Origin: Cryptomeria japonica
Taxonomy: Eukaryota > Streptophyta > Pinopsida > Cupressales > Cupressaceae
Length of the DNA: 64,000 bases
Assembly (NCBI RefSeq): GCF_030272615.1
Contig: NC_081415.1
Coordinates: forward strand, 505,687,373 to 505,751,372
Reading direction: 5' to 3'
The first letter of the stretch is position 1. Each line of letters starts with the position of its first letter. Below the pieces are notes generated by a model. That model did not search any database, was not told the origin of the DNA, and saw only the letters and a program-made list of their open reading frames with translations. Below are positions 25,101 through 37,341 of this stretch, piece after piece. A program made the position numbers and the translations under genes.

Positions 25101-28100
25101 TGCAGCCTTTTGAGTATTGCAAATTTCTAGAGGGGAAGCATCCATACCACTGCCCACTTAATAGATCCGCTTCACCTCCTCCATCCGATACATCCAAGGT
25201 TGCCTCCACTTATCCCAACCAGGAACCTAAGGTCAAGATTATAGACGATGGCTATAGAGAGTTCAAACTTGAGGATGCCCTATATGTGGGCAAAATCTCA
25301 TTATCTCCGAAGTCATTTGGCAAGCCCAAAGAAATTTAAAAAGACTAGAAACCCATTGTGCAATGCAAAGACACCACCTTCAAGCAGTGGGGCCCACTTG
25401 ATGAAGAAATTCTAGAGACATATGTTTCCTCTTGGTTGTATCGTGAAGAGGATGAAAAACTGGAAAAGATTCCCAAGAAAATGTACCCAAAAGCATCAAC
25501 TATAGTGGATAAGATGGGCTATAAAGGACATGACCTGGGACCGAAAGAGAAAGGAATCAAAACACCAATAAACCCCATCTCATACAAGCATAATAGGGGC
25601 TCGGTTTATACTCTAGTACCTAAGATCACTATCACTGGTGCCCCTTCAAACCCTTCTTTGGATTTCAAAGACTCTGACAAAGAGTAATTTCATGAAATGC
25701 CTTTTTAATATTAAGACGACATCTTCTTTGACACCCACATCAACACCATCACCCCCATAACCCCTTCCACTCCATATGAGTTGCAACTTGTCCACCTTGA
25801 GCTTATAGACTAGGACCAATGAGGAAAACCTTCTTTGGATGTATGTGCCAACGATAATGCTCTCATGACTCTCCTTACTATGCACAACTTGGAAGACTGC
25901 AACAGAGTTCATGGGATCAAACTGCATGAGGATGGATACTTTGGTAGTCAAGTCAATGCCCTTAGCCGCAAAAAAAGACAATATAAAGAAAAATCATGAT
26001 TCCTTAGGTGAAAACCTTCCCGAGGCACCTATGGATGAGGAAAAAGTAAAAATAAAGGGCGTATCCTCATGTCAAAACTTGGATAAGACACTTGAGGATG
26101 ATGGACCTGACCTCCCTACCATGGTTCCCCTGCAACAAGACAGGTCAACCCTACTTATAGAGGAAACAAACACTATCAATGTGGGCACTAATCATACTTC
26201 TAAGAATGTGCTCATTGCTAAGTCTCTGTCAGATCAAGAAAATAGAACTTCATCAATTTTCTCATAGAAACAAAGATTAACTTCGCCTGGTCGTATGCTG
26301 ACATGCCAAGCCTTGATCCAAACTTAGTAGTCCATAACCTTGTTATCTTCTAGATGCCAAAATTGTAAAGCTGAAATTATGCAAGATGCATCCACATATT
26401 GCACTCCTCATCAAGGTAGAATTTCAAAAGATGTTGGATGCTGGATTCATAAAACCAATAGATTATCCTGAGTGGGTGTCCAACATTGTCCCTATTGGCA
26501 AAGCTACTAGGGAAATCCAAATTTGCACAGATTTTCGGGATTTGAATAAAGCATTCTCTAAGGATGATTTCTCGCTTCCGAACATAGACATGATCATAGA
26601 TCTCACAACGAGACATGAAATGTTATCACTTATGGATGGATTTTCTGGATACAATCAGATCAAGATAGCAGAAGAGGACCAACACAAAACAACATTCACA
26701 ATGCAATGGGGTACCTTTTGTTATCAAGTTATGCCTTTTTGTCTCAAGAACGCCAGAGCAACATATCAGCGAGCAATGACAACTATCTTTCATGACCTCT
26801 TGCACAAAATCATGGAATATTATGTAGATGATCTCCTAGGAAAGTCCAAGACAATAAGTGAACATAATCCTATCCTAAGGCAAATCTTTGAGAGATTGGA
26901 AAAATATAAGCTGCGCCTAAATCCTAAGAAGTGCGTCTTTGGCATTACATCTAGGAAACTTCTTGGTTTCATTGTTTCCTGCAGAGGCATAGAAGTTGAT
27001 CCTGCAAAGGTGAAAGCCATCATATAAATGCCTCCCCTAAAGACTCTTAGACAGCTACGCAGCCTCCAAGGGAAGCTCCAATCTATCAGACCCTTCATTT
27101 CACAGCTCGCAGATAAGTGCCACCCATTTGCACACTTACTACGCAAGGATACTAAATTCAAATGGGACTGCCTATGTCAAAAGTCTGTTGAGAAACTCAA
27201 GGAATACCTAGCATCACCTCCAATCCTTATGCCTCCTATTCCAAGATAGCCACTCCTTTTGTATATATCGACAACCGCAATGGCATTGGGGACATTACTG
27301 GCACAGATAGATGATTAAGGAAAAGATAATGCTTTTCCTAAATCAACCACACTTTAGTATCATATGAGCTCAATTATACCCCTATTAAAAGAGCATGTTT
27401 GGCACTTGTCTTAAGCACACAAAAACTTTGACATTACATGCTTAATCATAAAACAAAATTGATTGCTAAAATTGACCCCCTCAAGTATCTCTTATCAAAG
27501 GCTTCTCTCACAAGAAGAACTGCTAAATGGGTAATGTTACTGAGTGAGTTTGACATCAAGTATGTGGATGGAAAAGTAATCAAAGGATAAGTAATAGTAG
27601 ACCAACTGGCAGACCCTCTGCTTCAAGGTGACCATCCCATCCTCACATAATTCCTTGATGAGTCCATAATGACTGTCACCATATCTTGCAGATGGCAGTT
27701 ATATTTTGATGGTTCTTGCACATAGAACAGATTGAGGGTAGGCATATTGTTGATCACACCACAAGGAGATTGCATCCCTAAATCATATAAGATAGCCTTT
27801 GCATGCACCAACAACATTGCAAAATACGAAGCACTGATCACTGGACTATTTTTGGCCATCTAATAGAAGATATTGGAATTACATGTCTATGGTGATTCCC
27901 AACTTGTCATTAAACAAGTAAATGATGAGTACCAAACAAAAGATGACAAGCTTCTTCCCTATCGCAGCATGGTGGAAAACCTAAAGCAACACTTCACGAA
28001 AATCTAGTTTGAGCAGATACCACACACAAACAATAGGGTTGTGGATGCAATGGATACTATTGGTTCTCTCCTTCAAATGCCAGCACATAGTCAGAAATGT

Positions 28101-29440
28101 GAGTTTTTGATCGAGCAACTCTTGATATCGACATATGATCTACCTGAGTTTGAAATGGTGTGTGTACTCGTTGGTTCCGACTCCCCTTGGTATCAAGAGA
28201 CCTTCACCTACCTAAGAGACAACATTGTCCCTCCCCACCACATGAAAACCCAAAAACAAACCTTCATCCACTGCTACGCCCGTTACACCATCCTCGAAGA
28301 CATCCTATTCATAAGGCATTTCGATGGTTCCCTCCTAAGGTTTCTAGATAGACAAGAAGCTAAATGGGCACTACGCGAAGTGCATGATGGTATCTATGGG
28401 GCACACTCAAGTGGTCTCACCTTGGCTAAAAATCTCTTGCGAATGGGATACTACTGGCCTACAATGGAAGAAGATGCATATAATTATGTGAAGAAATGTA
28501 GCCCTTCTCAAAAGCAAGGCAACAAGATTCACGCTCCATCACAAGATCTACAACCTTTTATCACACCTTTGCCCTTCTCATAGTGGGGGATCGATCTCAT
28601 TGGGAAAATCCACTCTGCATCCTCTAACGGTCATAAATTCATCATCACCACCACTGAATATTTCACCAAGTGGGTGGAGGCCATCCCTCTTACCTTCACC
28701 ACTAGGAAGTAGATCTCTAAATTCATCTTGAATTACTTGATCTTCTGCTATGGAATTCCCAAAGTTATCATCATGGATAAAGAAGGACCCTTCCAAAATC
28801 AAGATGTTAAAGAACTTTTCCAAAAGTTTGATATCCAACACCGCTTCTCCACCCCCTATTACCCGCAAGGAAACGATCAAGTTGAGGCTTCTAATAAAAC
28901 CCTAATCAAAATCCTTAAAAAGACAGTCAATGAAGATGGGCATGACTGGCATCTCCAACTCCATCTTGCTCTGTGGGCTTACTGCACCTCCATCTGCACA
29001 CCCATAGGCACCACTCTATATTCCCTTTTCTTTGGCTCTGAAGTTGTCCTCCCTCTTGAGATCAAGATCCCCTCCTTAAAAAGATCACTATAGAATATCC
29101 TGTGATGAGGAATATAAAGATGCCAGGCTGCAAGAGCTAGAATTACTGGATGAAAGGCACCTCAAGGCCTTGAACCATCTCTTGGCATATCAAAATCACT
29201 TACGCTTGAGCTACAAAAAGAAAGTTAGAACCCAAGAATTTGAAGCTGGTGATCTTGTCCTTATGAAAAATCAGAGAAACCTTCAAGAAAGAAAAGAAAG
29301 GGAAGTTCGAGCCGAATTGGCTTGGACCTTATGTGATCACAACAAAGTAAGGATAAGGGGCATATCGGTTGGCTACTCCCGAAGGAGATCCCTTGGATGA
29401 TCCTATGAACACCATGCACCTGAAGAGATTTTATGCCTAA
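22177..29440 (+). pseudogene. Element B gag-pro-pol (Tat-like gypsy), multiply broken
   Basis: Starts ATG 22177 (MVTTQSQKKK). Gag core 23090-23410 (MPKFTKYEGKGDP, LYLRRLFPKSL, LCNTKQRLGETFANFLQRW) with a TGA after GKGDP and another after LQRW. CX2HX4HX4C-type knuckle about 23985-24025. Protease about 24765-24830 with IDGGSGLN. RT 26386-27027 with TDFRDLN and YYVDDLL. RT-linked RNase H about 27100-27560, then the extra RNase H remnant about 27690-27860 (LYFDGS, CTNNIAKYEALITGL). Integrase 28340-29093: HH-CC region, GIDLIG and IIMDKEGPF aspartates, VEASNKT glutamate. Integrase C-terminus 29170-29440 ends HLKRFYA. At least ten stops or shifts. Dead copy. Confidence 0.85.
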
Positions 29441-29565
29441 TCCTTAGAAGGTCACCAGTTGTCTAAAAGTATGAAGAAAGTAAAAAAAAATTAAAAAGCA
29501 CAAAAATACAAAAAAATAATAAAAAATGAAAAAGTAAAGAAAAATCAATTTGTCCATTAGTGAAA

Positions 29566-29626
29566 GCCACTTTGTGGCACTATGGGCAAGTACCTTGGTG
29601 AAAACCTAGTTTCAGGCACCAAGGTA
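29566..29626 (+). promoter_or_regulatory. Paired hairpins after pol (B copy)
   Basis: Hairpin 1: GCCAC TTT GTGGC at 29566-29578. Hairpin 2: TACCTTGGTG at 29591-29600 pairs perfectly with CACCAAGGTA at 29617-29626. About 130 bases after the pol stop. Counterparts in C (54651-54701) and A (59326-59372). Confidence 0.6.
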
Positions 29627-29640
29627 AATAATCCTGATCC

Positions 29641-32179
29641 ATCGTCTATCTAGACAAACTCAAATCCCCCCTCACCCAGCTCTGTTCCATAACATACCCC
29701 ATTCGATGCTCATGTTCCATAATAAAAATTGAATATTTTGACATCACCTTCATCCCTTATCAATGAGGAGGATTGTAGAAGCCTAATTAAATGGCCATCT
29801 ATGTAGGATGACTCCCGCCATCATTCCCCCCATTCTGCTTGCAGCTAGTTGTCTCCTTCATCCTACAAAAAAAGAACATTCCTGTCTTGTTCCCCTTCCC
29901 ACTTGCAACCATCTATTTATTTAATCCATGCCACTGCATAAGCCTTATCACACAACATACATCACCTTGCTTGTTTTCGGTTGTCTCCTTCATTCTATCA
30001 GAAAGTCGATCTAATGATCTTGCCATCCATCCCCTCCCCAAGAAAAGGAAAAGGAACAAGGTGCTCCTGACCACCTCCACAGATGTTGCGATTCATTTTA
30101 GTATCCTCCGCAACAACCCTACCCACTTTCACCACCAAACTATCCTCACCAAGCTGTTTATCCACCCCCCCGGTATATGATGATGAGTCCTTGCCTGAAT
30201 CATGAATAAGGATCATCCCATCAAACTGAGCTTCCATCCCATCAAACTGAGCTTTCACCTGTCACGCTGAGCTTAATCATGAGTCCTGAGCTTGAGCTTC
30301 TTCTTGACTTGTGCATTATTCAAACATCCATCCACATGAACTCCATCAAGTCTTTGTAGTCAAGTATCACATCTACATTCAGGTGTCTACGCCATCTATA
30401 CTATTGTCTGTTCAGTTTCATCAGTCACTCCTGCCTATTGGGATGCATCCTTCCCCTATTTGACATAATATCCACAAATCCTAAGTCCTACTCTTGGCAA
30501 GAGATGTTAGTTGACCTTGTGCATTTTTCTTGCATGATTTGGTCTATTTGCTTTGACTTGCATCACTTTGTCCTATGATTGTTCCTACCCATGGCTGCCA
30601 GGATCAATTTATATCTTGGTATGTTACGGGTTGGAGCATACTGGGACATGCTTTTGTGGTATGGTGTGTTTGAAGGTCTCTCCTGTACGGACCTACAACC
30701 CTTTACCTACACCTATATGGTGTTTACACAGTTGTGTACTAGAGATTCCTGTTTGTCTGAGAGTCAGTCCATGCCTTGGATTTTTCATAACATCTTGATC
30801 CCTATAATCAGTGGCGTAGACTATCCTTAGCAAAATCAAAACTAGGTTTTCTTTCCACATTTTGCACAACAAATCCCTCCATCTCATCATTTGCATTTCA
30901 TCCTATCACTATGCATTTTGGAGACCTCACTTTGTTCATTCTCTTGATTTCTTCTAGTCCTATGTTGTTGTACTATGGTTGGCACATTCCAAATAAATCA
31001 ATTTATTACCGTCTAGTCTCATTATTCATTTAGTTGCATAAATAATAAGCATTTTTTTGCATAGTCATTAGTTGCATTATTCAGTTGCATAATCATTTTA
31101 TCCATTAGTTGCATTATCACTTTATTCATAATCATTTTAGTAGCATAATAATTAAGCGCATTTAGTTGCATTATTCATTGCATTTGAGACATGCAAGTTG
31201 GTACATACAATCTTGACTATCTATCGAAATGTATATATCATGCATGTTCACAGTTACACGTCGGAGGTTCACAATAATGTAAGGTTAATTAAAGCCTATT
31301 CAAACATTAGCATCTCATGTAGCACTGCAATCATTAACCACTCTATTCAATATAAAACATTTGAAAGTAATATCATTACATTGCATCTTTAGGTCATTTT
31401 TGGTTCATTAAATTTTTTATCCAAACATTAATATCTCACGTGAATGGTAAGCCATCAAGTAGTCCATATATCACTAACCAGCCTAATTAGTCACATTTTG
31501 GTTTGTTATTTTTATTAGTGGCTAAATAAGGGTTTTCATTACATCACCTGACACATTTAGTTATTATTCCTTTCATATTTATCACATCACAAAATGCATA
31601 TAGGATAAGTATTTGCATCACATAAGAATACACATTATTATCACATAAAAATACAAAAACATGCACATCATATACACATATTATCCAACTGCATCCTGCA
31701 CCCACAAACATGTTAGCCCCATCATAGATAACATTTGCATACACATAAAACCACCCATCCCGTATCATAAAAAAGTCAGATAATATCTATCACATGCATC
31801 ACATCAAATCATAATCATAGCATCATCATCCATCATATCACAAAATAATAATCAAAGTCCAGCAAAGTCTATAATAAAGTCCATACATGCATATACGCCA
31901 CCAAAATCACATCTCATATATATCAAAAATCAATGAATGTGTCAATCATGGTACAATGATATAAATCCTTGAAGGGTCAAAATACAATGTCACATACATA
32001 AGGGCTAGCCCACACTCTCCCTACCCCCATCACCATCTTCACCACTAGCTGCACCTCCTGATGGTCTTGCACCCCCTCCCCTAGGTGGCCCCATAGCCAC
32101 TGATCCCCCTGTATATTGGCTATATGTCCTGTACTAGCTCTGTGCCCTATGTGATCACATACTCTTAGTATACGATGTT
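29641..32179 (+). other. Element B spacer between pol and antisense gene
   Basis: No coding signal on either strand. The last part, about 31540-31970, is dominated by CATCACATACAT-like low complexity, as is the corresponding place in C (55760-56110) and A (61200-61600), just past the 3' end of the antisense gene. Confidence 0.55.
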
Positions 32180-34166
32180 GCTCACTAATCTTCATACATT
32201 GCCCCATGGTATAGTCCCCTGTAATATGCAGCGTCCCGATTCAAACTCTCTACTTGTCGCTGCTAGCTAGTCAAATTTGCATATACCTGTGCAAATCCTG
32301 CAGGCTCTAATAGCCGGTGGGCTACATCCCTCTCTCCCCATAGTCTAACTAAGTTCACGTGGAGTGCATCTATCTCCCCATCCATCCTCTCCAACTCTTC
32401 CCTCAGCTAGCCAATGGCTACTCCACTCCTAGCCTCTTCTAAAAGTTGCTCGGTCTCCTCCCTCTCCTTTCTCAGAGCTACCACCTCTACTTGAGTTTCT
32501 TGTAGGCTATCTATCAGGTCCTTAGCCTCCCTCCTATGCTTATCCATCTCAGACTGTAGGATTTCTACCCTAGCCCACTCCACCGCTAGCTCCTCATCCA
32601 AGCTCCTTCTCCTCCCCTGTCCAGCCTCCAAGGCATGTAGCTTAGCTTCTAGCCTCCTCTCCCTCTCCCTAGCTCCATCCCTCTCCCATATGACCCTATC
32701 GTACTCATCCCTTGACACCTTGTCCTCTGCTGCCACATGTGCATGTACCTGTGTTGCTACTCCCTCATCCTGTTCCTATGCATCTGGGATGTCCATGGGA
32801 TCCCCCCTCTCCTCCCCTCCTGCCCCCTCTACCCCCATCTATACAATATGTACGGTCGGTGGCTGAACCTGTAGTGGGACTGACTGTCTCCCTCAGCCCC
32901 ATCCTCTCCTCACTCCTCCCCTCCTCTATCACTGACCTCCCTCTCCCCCTCCTCCCACTCTTCTATCTGCAAGACCATCATCCTCTCCTCCTACGACCTC
33001 ATCAATCGATTTTCATAACTCATCCTCCTCTAACATACATGGAATTGTGAGTCTCACTGGTTGGTGAGCCTCCCACCAATACCTATAAGCTACAGTCATA
33101 CCTGGATCCTTGCCTGGTCATCCCATATCATGGTGACCACACCCTCCCAGCTCACGGGCACCTCCAAAGGGATAATGGCTTGCCCCCATATCCCTACCTC
33201 CCTAGTAATCCTCGAATATAGTTGCTCATAACCCACTACATCCTGCACGTCACCAAACTGCCTTGCTACCCAATGTGGCACATAGTGCTCTACCACTTAC
33301 ATACTCTTGCCAAATAACCACATCTTTGATTGGGCCCATTGTAGCTTCCAATCTTTTCTCCATCTCTCGCAATCCAAAAATGGCCTCTGTGTGAAGACCA
33401 TAAGCTCATCTAAGATCCTCCTCCAAAAATACATCACCCCAACCCTAGTGTAATGGAGTAGACCCTTGTATTGGTCCATATATGGGAACCATCGTCATCT
33501 ATCATGTACCCCCACCAGTCGTGTAATTGCAATATGCCCCCATGCCCATATGTGTAAAAGAGTCACTCTTAGAGATAGACTCTGATACTCCCGATATAGA
33601 ACCAAATGCATGTCATGGTATAGTTGTCCCAACATCGCCGCACCCCATGCATAATCCATACAATCATGTACCATATAGTAAACACACCTGCTCCATCCTA
33701 TTGGGAAACCATGTCCACCTAGATTTGGTAGCACTCGTCCACTGATCAACCCGCAAATAAAGAGCACCAGACGCAGAATGTGCTTGATCTGTATCACTTG
33801 CCCATGATGCATTTGTGTCTCGTCCATGGGCAACCTATCATACTTGCACACCCGGTGTAGGTAATACTCTGCTTCGTCTAACCGATACTCAGGAATAACA
33901 CCATGAATCGGGATCTTCAAGATCCTCCAAACATCCAGTAAAGTGATAGAAGCCTCCCTTCTAGGTAGGTGAAATGTGCACATCCTGTTGTCCCATCTCT
34001 CTACCAATGCTGTCATCATGGTGGTATGTGCCTTGATCCTCAACCATTTGTTGATGAAACCCAAGCCCACCACGCTCAATATCTCCCTCTCATCTTCCTC
34101 TAGCTTCCTGTATAACCTCATGGTGACTGGCCAATGCTCACGTGATGTGAGTGGCCCTAGACTCTC
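32180..34166 (-). pseudogene. Antisense PMD (plant mobile domain) gene of element B, exon 2
   Basis: Minus-strand frame beginning after an acceptor GTGTAG at 34167-34168 with GAG, the same first codon as exon 2 in C and D. Reads TSREHWPVTMRLYRKLEEDE, then MTALVERWDNRMCTFHLPR and LLDVWRILKIPIHG, the core of the plant mobile domain (PF10536-type), then LHIWAWGHIAITRL. Stops at 33495 and 33297, then a frame change; the C-terminal portion 32736-32200 is a strong coiled coil (RERERRLEAKLHALE, DSLQETQVEVVALRKE). About 660 codons originally. Exon 1 is not found before 34540, where D/A interrupts the presumed intron. PMD proteins occur in plant host genes (MAIN/MAIL1) and in mobile elements; role in the element unknown. 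Confidence 0.7.
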
Positions 34167-34539
34167 CTACACCTGGCCAATCATCTTCATTAGCCCTCAT
34201 ATTCTATCTTAACCCTATCTAATCTTATCCAATTCTAGCCTATGACCACTCTACATTATTTTTGGGGCATCCACATGCTCCTTTAACCCCTTTCAAATTC
34301 TATTCCCCCTCCCATTTTCCCTCTCTTTACTCCCCTAGCACTTGCGTTGATTCATTTAGTGCATGTGCTAAAACCGTGGTGCATGTGCCACGCCACAAGC
34401 AGAGGCGCTAATCCATAGGCCCCCCACCCCCTTTGACCTTGTTGACTTCCTTTGCCCGGACCAACTAGCTTGATTGCATGTGCTGAACGCGTGCGCCCAC
34501 GCCGATCCCCCCTATTTGCCCTTTCCCTGCACGTGCTGA
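34167..34539 (-). repeat. Intron of antisense gene B with degenerate word array
   Basis: Read on the minus strand, 34539-34330 holds words CAGCACGTGCAGG, CAGCACATGCAAT, TAGCGCCTCTGCT, TAGCACATGCACT and CAACGCAAGTGC, matching the array in the B leader at 18285-18970. Cut at 34540 by the LTR end of D/A. Confidence 0.55.
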
Positions 34540-36073
34540 TGCAAAAAGGATTGTTAGGATATTGTTAAGACAAACACAAACACACAAGCAACAAACCAAG
34601 TGTTAGTGTTAGAAATCACAAATCAAATATTATCCTAAGTAAGCATATCAAGAGAGACACAAAACACAAAATAGAAAGCTTAACGAATCTAAGAAATGCA
34701 ATAAGACATCTCCAAATGCCCTCCACCATGTTTGTAGCTACTCCTCCCTTGTTCCTCTCCTCTCCAAGTTCCCAAATGAGTATAGCTCACAGTATTTTTT
34801 TGCACTATTCTGGATGTCTTATGGAGGTTCAAGATTGTAGAATGAAATCTTATGAGAATGTAAATGTGAACAAGCTAAAATGAGATATTATCTAATTACC
34901 TAATGTCAATTTTAGCCAAAAAGACAAATGTAGATTATTATGCTAAATGCTCTCTAAATTTCACTATAAATTAGATGCATACAAGATTTTAGGATCTGGA
35001 TTATAAAGAAATGAGCTCCATTTATAGGTAAAATGGAGCAATTGAGGGTTGAAATTGTTTAATCTCAACAAGGGTCAAGATTGATGCGTTTATGATCCAT
35101 GTGAGGGATTTCAATCCAATCCCAGGGTGACAAATGTCAACATGAGATGGGTTGAGAGGAGAGGGAATACACATTAAATGCTTCACATGACTTGAAGGTT
35201 AACTTGGGAGGTAAGGTTAATGTTGAGTTGAATGAATAAATCCATTATCTAATAAATAATGTCTTTAACCAATGGATAAACTCTTGTGCAAGAGTTAGTG
35301 AGGATAACGATGGTCAAAGCAATACATGCTTGAAGGGACCCATGAGTCAAATGAGGGTTGATTTAGAGGTATCGTCTCTAACCATGTGGGTGAGTTGAGT
35401 TAACCATAAATGGTTATGTAAGAGTCATTAATGGTCATGTAAGAGCCATTAGTGGTTTGGAAGACTTTAGGGGTTAGCTTGTTGAACACATAAAGCATTA
35501 AATGCTTTTCAAAGACTTTGAAGGTTTTGAGAAGTGACTTCAAGTTGCTTAAGAATGTTACAATATTTAGGAGATGGATTAGGCTAATTAGGAATGATTA
35601 GAAAGTGGTTTAGAAGGGTCTAGAAGGAGATTTAGGATTGCAAGTGGATTTGGTGGGTGAGGGAAAATAGGATTTTAATTAAAATAAAATTTATTTATTT
35701 CAATTGTGGTGCAACTTGCATTTGTAGGAGAATGCAAGTGGGGGGATTTGTTTAGTGATTTAAATAAATATTTTATTATTTATCTAAAAGAGGAAAGGGG
35801 GTTTAAATTAAATAAATATGATTTATTCATTTAATTGATTTAGAGGTGTGGTTTAATGAATTAATTTAAATAAATTGAATAATTTATTTAATTAATAGAA
35901 GAAGAGTGCAAGGATGAATTAATTAAATATTAATTTAATGAACTGGTGGCTAGTGGATTTAATAATCAAATAAATAGTAAATATTCATTTAATTAACTGT
36001 TGGCTAGTGGAATTAATAATCAAATAAATAGTAAATATTCATTTAATTAAATGGATAGATTTAAGTGACTACA
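34540..36073 (-). repeat. Element D/A 3' LTR (1534 bases)
   Basis: On the minus strand begins TGTAGTCACTTAAATC directly after the PPT and ends TTTTTGCA. Related at its start to the LTR of C (TGTAGACACCTAAAAT). The last 208 bases match 38362-38569 in inverted orientation (about 6 mismatches by eye), and the interior matches 63490-64000. Confidence 0.8.
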
Positions 36074-36086
36074 TTTGCCCCTCTTT
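36074..36086 (-). promoter_or_regulatory. Element D/A polypurine tract
   Basis: AAAGAGGGGCAAA on the minus strand, immediately before the LTR. The C element has AAAGAGGGGCAAGA in the same place. Confidence 0.85.
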
Positions 36087-36118
36087 GAGACGATGCAGTT
36101 TATCGCATCGTTTCAAAG
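36083..36118 (-). promoter_or_regulatory. Hairpin overlapping the PPT (D/A copy)
   Basis: Plus-strand arms CTTTGAGACGATGC (36083-36096) and GCATCGTTTCAAAG (36105-36118), 8-base loop, 14-base stem with a single mismatch. The stem includes the first bases of the PPT. The C copy differs by paired changes. Confidence 0.75.
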
Positions 36119-36378
36119 AAAGAAAAATAGGCGTGAAGAAATATGCCCCTTAAATGTTGATTTAGTGAGTGGTATGCACCCTCGAGAGATGGGCCAATTT
36201 TTTAAAAAAAATCGGTCAATCTCTCGAAAAAGAACGAGCATTGGCGGGGAGGTAGAAGAGAAGAAAATAACAATAACGGAATGGAATAAATTAGGATTAA
36301 AACGGAGAAATGAGAGGCACAGGAAGTTCATGGGGACCACGACGATGAGTGAGATAAATTAGGTTTAGGGCTGAGGGT

Positions 36379-36385
36379 ATATATG
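36379..36385 (+). promoter_or_regulatory. TATA-like box of the antisense PMD gene (D)
   Basis: GGGTATATATGG, about 103 bases before the ATG at 36482. The C copy has TATAAG about 95 bases before its ATG. Both first exons are preceded by an AGCAGTCAGC-like segment. Confidence 0.6.
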
Positions 36386-36644
36386 GATGGGAAGGGGTAA
36401 AAATAGGGTCATTTGCATCCATCTCCATAGCCATTCAGAGCTCTAATAGTGACTTTGGAGAAAGAGTGAGTAGCAGTCAGCATGCTGGTAACTATAACTG
36501 ATCATTGGCTAGAGTGGATCCGTCGATTCCAGCGGCCATATGACTATGGACCAACGGTATGCAAATTTGAATTTTTTCTTTTCATACATTTTTTATATGT
36601 TTTTGTAAGCATCCAATTCTAACCAAGACAATAGCATTAAAACT

Positions 36645-36912
36645 GTGTTTTAGTGCTCTTGTCACCTACAATAGCGCTTTTGTGTCGCTATAGCGCTATT
36701 GTCTAGTGGTTTTAGCACTATTGGTTGTTGTAGCGTAGTCATGTAGTAGTATTAGTGCTAATGTATTGTTAACGTGATTGAATCAATGTTGTAGCACTAT
36801 CGTCATGTTATGGCACTTTTGTATAGGTTATGTAGCACTTTTGTTGCTTTAGCGCTAGTGTGTAGTGGTTTTAACGCTATTGGCAGCAAAATAGCACTAT
36901 TGTCCAAAAAAT
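36645..36912 (+). repeat. Degenerate word array in the intron of PMD gene D
   Basis: About 12 copies of a word with consensus TAGYRCTWTTGT, for example TAGCGCTTTTGT, TAGCGCTATTGT, TAGCACTATCGT, TAGCACTTTTGT, spaced by about 15-40 bases. The same words fill the leader of A at 38690-39000. Confidence 0.75.
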
Positions 36913-37341
36913 AGATGCCCCAGTGTTAGGAAAAATGACCTCTTGATGCCTATATTGGGTGGATGGATGGATAAGTTGTTTTGAATCATAGCAGCCCCAT
37001 TGAGGCTAGGTCATTATGATAAATGTATGTCGTAGTCTAGGTTTGCCATGATCACTTACTTGTTGAGACCCGAAGATACTTGATCAAAGTATCTGTTGAT
37101 AGTCTAGGTTTAAACTTAAGAAAGTTTGAAACAAAACAACTGATGATGATGTTGATGTGTGTGTGTAGGAGGATCTTCCCATTTTACAGGTGCGGGAGCG
37201 ACATCCGGCCACGCAGCAATGCAAGATCAGTTGACTAAGGTGGAGATTGATTGTGTCATAGCGACTGGTTTATATGACATGATGTACATGCCCGTGATTC
37301 GGACGAATCACAAACTAGTGACGAAATTAGCTGAGTGGTGG

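Larger units (their letters stand above)
17127..34539 (+). mobile_element. Element B: Tat-like Ty3/gypsy LTR retrotransposon with antisense PMD gene (3' end beyond D/A)
   Basis: Order: 5' LTR, PBS, 4 kb leader with small pre-gag ORF, gag-pro-pol, paired hairpins, spacer, antisense PMD gene. Interrupted at 34540 by the terminus of element D/A; the rest (PMD exon 1, PPT, 3' LTR) must lie past the window. All reading frames carry several stops or frameshifts, so it is old. The left boundary is uncertain by about 20 bases (17104-17135). Confidence 0.8.
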
